From NCBI GenBank assembly GCA_017654935.2, contig CM065680.1, positions 31,257,906 through 31,321,905 of the forward strand: a stretch of DNA of 64,000 bases, in the 5' to 3' direction. Source of the stretch: Phymorhynchus buccinoides. Lineage: Eukaryota; Mollusca; Gastropoda; Neogastropoda; Raphitomidae. The notes under the pieces are model-generated. The model saw only the letters and a list, made by a program, of their open reading frames with translations. It had not been told where the DNA came from and did no database searches. Below, one piece after another: positions 60,446 to 64,000 of this stretch. A program made the position numbers and the translations under genes. Each line of letters opens with the position of its first letter. Positions within the stretch are counted from its first letter, which is position 1.

Positions 60446-61725
60446 CTTTTTTTTCTCAACACTAACGGTTATGTAACGAAGACGATGAATCGCAGTAACA
60501 CACACTAATGCGCGCAGGAAATCCCACAAACTACGTCGAATTAAACAACACTAAACCAAACACTAACTAAACTACTCCGCATAAAGCTTTACCACACTAA
60601 CCACTATTGCGCTAATTTACACAGCGTAGAACGCTTCTGCGACTAAACGACCCGCGTGGACAACAACCACGTTTGCACAAAAACCCTATTGCGCACCACG
60701 GGAGGCGGTCGCACGAACTACCTCAACGGCCAAACAGCGCACAGTAACTTCCTGCGGTAACTTTCTGCGGTAAAACTAACAACACGATGTAGCTACGAAC
60801 ACACCCCAGTGTTTGAAAGCGTTATAAAAAACTACGGTTTGTGTTACACAAAAACGTTCCGGTTTATCCCAGCAAGTTTGCTCTATAGCACAAGCTACAC
60901 TAAGCATAAACGCGTGCGCGCACAGGTTCACATGCAACTCAACAAATAACCAAGCGATGGAATAAAAAATGGTAACTCAATGCAAGACACAATCCAATGC
61001 ACGGAACACAGCAATTCAGTGCAAATCAACTTCAATGCATCAAAACCAAGAATTGTCTTGCAAAATAGAACCAGTCACAGACACGATAATAGTTCCAAGT
61101 GAATAGTCCGGGTTTAGCTTGCTAATTAAATATGCGCGTACATATATATGAACACAAAAAACAACAACACATTAATGAATTTTTAAATAAGACTAACACA
61201 CACCAGCACTCAGTCAATGCATGCAAACTAGTGTGTCAAGGGAGGGAATCATTTCTCAGACTGAACAAGCCAAAGCTCAACCAGTCGAGATCTTTTTTGT
61301 TGTTGAAGGAACTAGAACTATTTCTTTTCCCCAGTTCTTTCCCCCCTTTATTCCTAACTAATCCCCTCTTTTAACCCCCTATTCCCAAAACAAACTAAGA
61401 AAAACCCTAAACAAACTTTATCTCAGTTTGTTTTATAAACGCGTGTGCGCTCAAAACTTTAGAACACGCACAAAGAAAACTATAAGTGGTCTTAAATAAC
61501 TATATTTCACACGCTCTCCGACAAACAAGTAAACAAAACGAACACAACAAATTTTCCACTCAACCGGCCAAAAGACCTAAGCAATGAGGGAAAAACGGAC
61601 CGCCTTGCCTCTACACGGTCTCCCAACCAACCACCCTTACATTCACACCCCAAACATTCACTGCCTTATCCCAGCGAACCTGCCGGCCTGGGACAGATGC
61701 GAGACAATCCCGGACGAGCCCAAGA
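60446..61725 (-). other. Untranslated leader of the LTR retrotransposon
   Basis: About 1.28 kb between the 5' LTR and the gag start, with no supported ORF. It is unusually long for this kind of element. Confidence 0.7.
61705..61721 (-). other. Primer-binding-site candidate, tRNA-Pro type
   Basis: Plus strand CAATCCCGGACGAGCCC equals the 3' T-arm and acceptor sequence of animal tRNA-Pro, so its complement on the element's sense strand could anneal that tRNA. It starts four bases after the 5' LTR, and the complement of the terminal CCA is not present. Confidence 0.6.
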
Positions 61726-64000
61726 TGTCACGAAATCCCCCGCTCGATCCTGATCAGAGATCGGGAGAGGGAAATCGCGAACCCCGAGGAGAGTCTCGCA
61801 CGCCCAGACAGACAAACCCGCAGGAGAAGGCACACGCGCACACCAGAAGTACAATACAAAACAAGACTATTTATTATAAACAAGCACACACACACACTTA
61901 CACAATTCAATACACTCAATGTTCAACAAATTATCTACACAATTTACATGGCATTCAAAAGTTTGTCCAAAGAATAAACTAAAGCCGGCAACTTAACTGA
62001 ATAACTAAAAGAGAGTTTGTAAGCAGAAACACAAAATTGAAGGGAAAAACGACGAAAGGGCAGACGAAGAAAAGAAGTCCAACAAAAACAGCAGAGCGTC
62101 CGAAGAAGAAGACAAAAGGGGAAAACAAAAGTCAGTAGAAAAACTGCTCCCCCTCCTGGGGCAGGCTACAGCAGCAGAAACAAAAGAAGAGAGACGGCAG
62201 AGGTCGCCCCCAGACTCCTCAACAGGAACGTCGAAGCCTGGCCCGAACGCACAGACAGGCCCACAGATCGGGCCTAACCCGGGGCCAGACAGAAAGGCGG
62301 GCGGCCTCCCACAGCCGGAAACGGAGAAAAGAGCGGTTGACCGGGCGGTCAACCAGGCAGCAACAGGTCAGGTCAGGTTCAGGCTCAGGCTCAGGCTCAG
62401 GCTCAGGATCAGGATCAGGATCAGGATCAGGATCAGGATCAGGATCAGGACTGTATGAAAAACCAAAACAAAAACCTAGTTTTGAACTCCCAGAGTAACA
62501 ACAGTTTTGTGTTTACCCAAAAACTAATTCCCCAACAGTCCTCTTCAGGGATGTAAAAACCCACCCTCTTTAAACTTGGTTCTCTCCAAGAACCCCAAAA
62601 CGCTGAAAAACACTTTCTTTACAATCCTTTTCACACGACTCAGTCTAGGGGTAATATTTCATCAAAAAGGATTAACTAAAAGGTTTCACTTTTTCTGGAA
62701 CAACAAGGCTTTCATACATTTAGAAAATTCTAGCCTTTCAAATACAAAAATTAACAATTACATTCTTCTGAAAATTTCACAGCTTTTCAGGTACAAGAAT
62801 GGACACTTAAATTCTTCTGAAAATATCACATAGAACTTCACCACCAAAAATATGTCCCTTCATTATCATTTCTTCCAGAAGGCGGACGAACTACAGGCAA
62901 AGAATGTATTTCCCCAAAATGGCATTCACAATGTACTTCAAAAGGTCAAAAAGCCTTGAAAACACTAATTACACTTTCTCTCAAAAATAAAAACAGAAAC
63001 GGGGATGAACGCTTTACAAAGCTCCTATCAGCATAGCTAGAAGCGCGACTGGAATAACCCTCTGTTATCCAGCTCTCCGCAGAGTCTCTTAATACCTAAT
63101 TAAGCTAGGACGATGACCGCGAGGCTAAACATAGGTCGCGAGGCTAAACATATACCGCAAGGCTAAACATAGGCCGCGAGGCTAAACATAGGCCGCGAGG
63201 CTAAACATATACCGCAACAAGGAATAATGCGCGCGCGTGCACGCATTTAGGATTCTGAATCTCTGTGAACTCAAATACGCTTTGCACCGAAAAACGATTT
63301 GCACGGCCTAAACACACAATGGCGAGCCAAAACATTGATTCAAAAATATGTGCCGAGTTCAAGTACCAAATTCTACAACCGGCAAAAACCTATCCAACTG
63401 ACAAGTCATGACCCAGCCAGTCAGTTCCTTAGCCCCTTATGCAAAAATCAAGAAAATAATAAGAAAAATGAACCAAAGAAAACGCACACAAATATACATG
63501 TTAGCAAACCTATAACTAGCTATTCTACATTGTTACGCGCGCGTTGTTGTACGAGTTTTAACGGGATTAATACTAATTTTATGCAGCTACTGACCAAACT
63601 TCCAAGTGGCGGAATGAAGAAGAAGAATCCTCCCCACAAGACAGTCGCAGCTCTGGTCTCGCCAAGGGCTCGGGGTAAGCGCGAGCAGGTGGAAGGGGTT
63701 CCGGACCGGCCACAGCTTTCTTCCAGGACTCCAGTGAACGCCAGGGACGATGACGGGGAAGGGAAAACGATGAGAAACCAAATAAAAAGGGGGTGAAGAT
63801 GGCGATGAGGATGAAGAGAAGAGATGATTTCAGCCGAAGCTCAACAGCTTCGCTATCCTCACGTCTAGGACTCGTGCAGGATAAACAATTGATAACAGGA
63901 TCCTTCAGGGACGTGGCCCTCACCACACCTCAGCACTGGGCGGCCGTAGGTGGACAGAACGATGAAAAGGAGAAAGGATGAAGCGATGAAGCGATGTTGC
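61726..64000 (-). mobile_element. 5' LTR of the retrotransposon, cut by window edge
   Basis: Starts TGTCACGAAATCCCCCGCTC and stays collinear with 55516-57779 to the end of the window. I noticed about six single-base substitutions (for example ACACCAG for ACACCGG) plus small indels and a different hexamer count. About 230 bp of this LTR lie beyond the window. Confidence 0.93.

Overview
The window is nuclear DNA from an invertebrate animal, most likely a marine mollusc and probably a gastropod. The reasons are small exons in long introns, very many (TG)n, (GA)n and (TC)n microsatellites, several SINE and MITE families, TTAGGG-like repeats, and a ubiquitin-ligase gene that reads as an animal UBE4B-type protein. 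The organism is an inference. There is no bacterial gene, CRISPR array or rRNA gene.

Layout. 1-5.3 kb holds a fold-back element with a TTAGGG-like core and two 5'-truncated non-LTR retrotransposons, one with an uninterrupted reverse transcriptase. 6.6-9.35 kb holds the last two recognisable exons of a gene for a protein with an EF-hand, a Glu/Lys-rich segment and one membrane span, followed by a poly(A) signal. 9.9-14.3 kb is transposon and repeat sequence. From about 14.85 kb to beyond the right edge runs one large plus-strand gene, a UBE4B/Ufd2-like E4 ubiquitin-chain elongation factor. One probable non-coding first exon and 18 coding exons were placed by phase-compatible splice sites. They sum to 3,567 nt (1,189 codons) and stop inside the Ufd2 core. 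The rest of the core and the C-terminal U-box must lie beyond 64 kb.

The introns are packed with mobile DNA: at least four families of elements bounded by TTAA (piggyBac-like target sites), TA-flanked MITEs with CAGTGGAACCTCCC ends, TACCGTATTTTACGGACTA elements, tRNA-derived SINEs, (GAA)n-tailed retroposons, short L2-type 3' ends, and perfect or near-perfect hairpins. Two divergent inverted ends 9.5 kb apart fill almost all of the largest intron. 55.5-64 kb is an LTR retrotransposon on the minus strand with LTRs of about 2.5 kb, a gag-protease ORF that runs straight into an integrase zinc-binding segment, and no reverse transcriptase.

The most unusual feature is that three exons of the UBE4-like gene have had one edge, including its splice site, copied in tandem into the adjacent intron. 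There are 11 copies of the start of exon 12, 18 copies of the end of exon 16, and three recent plus two old copies of the end of exon 17. The copies carry splice-site-like sequences, and some keep an open frame. No other system in the window looks as novel.
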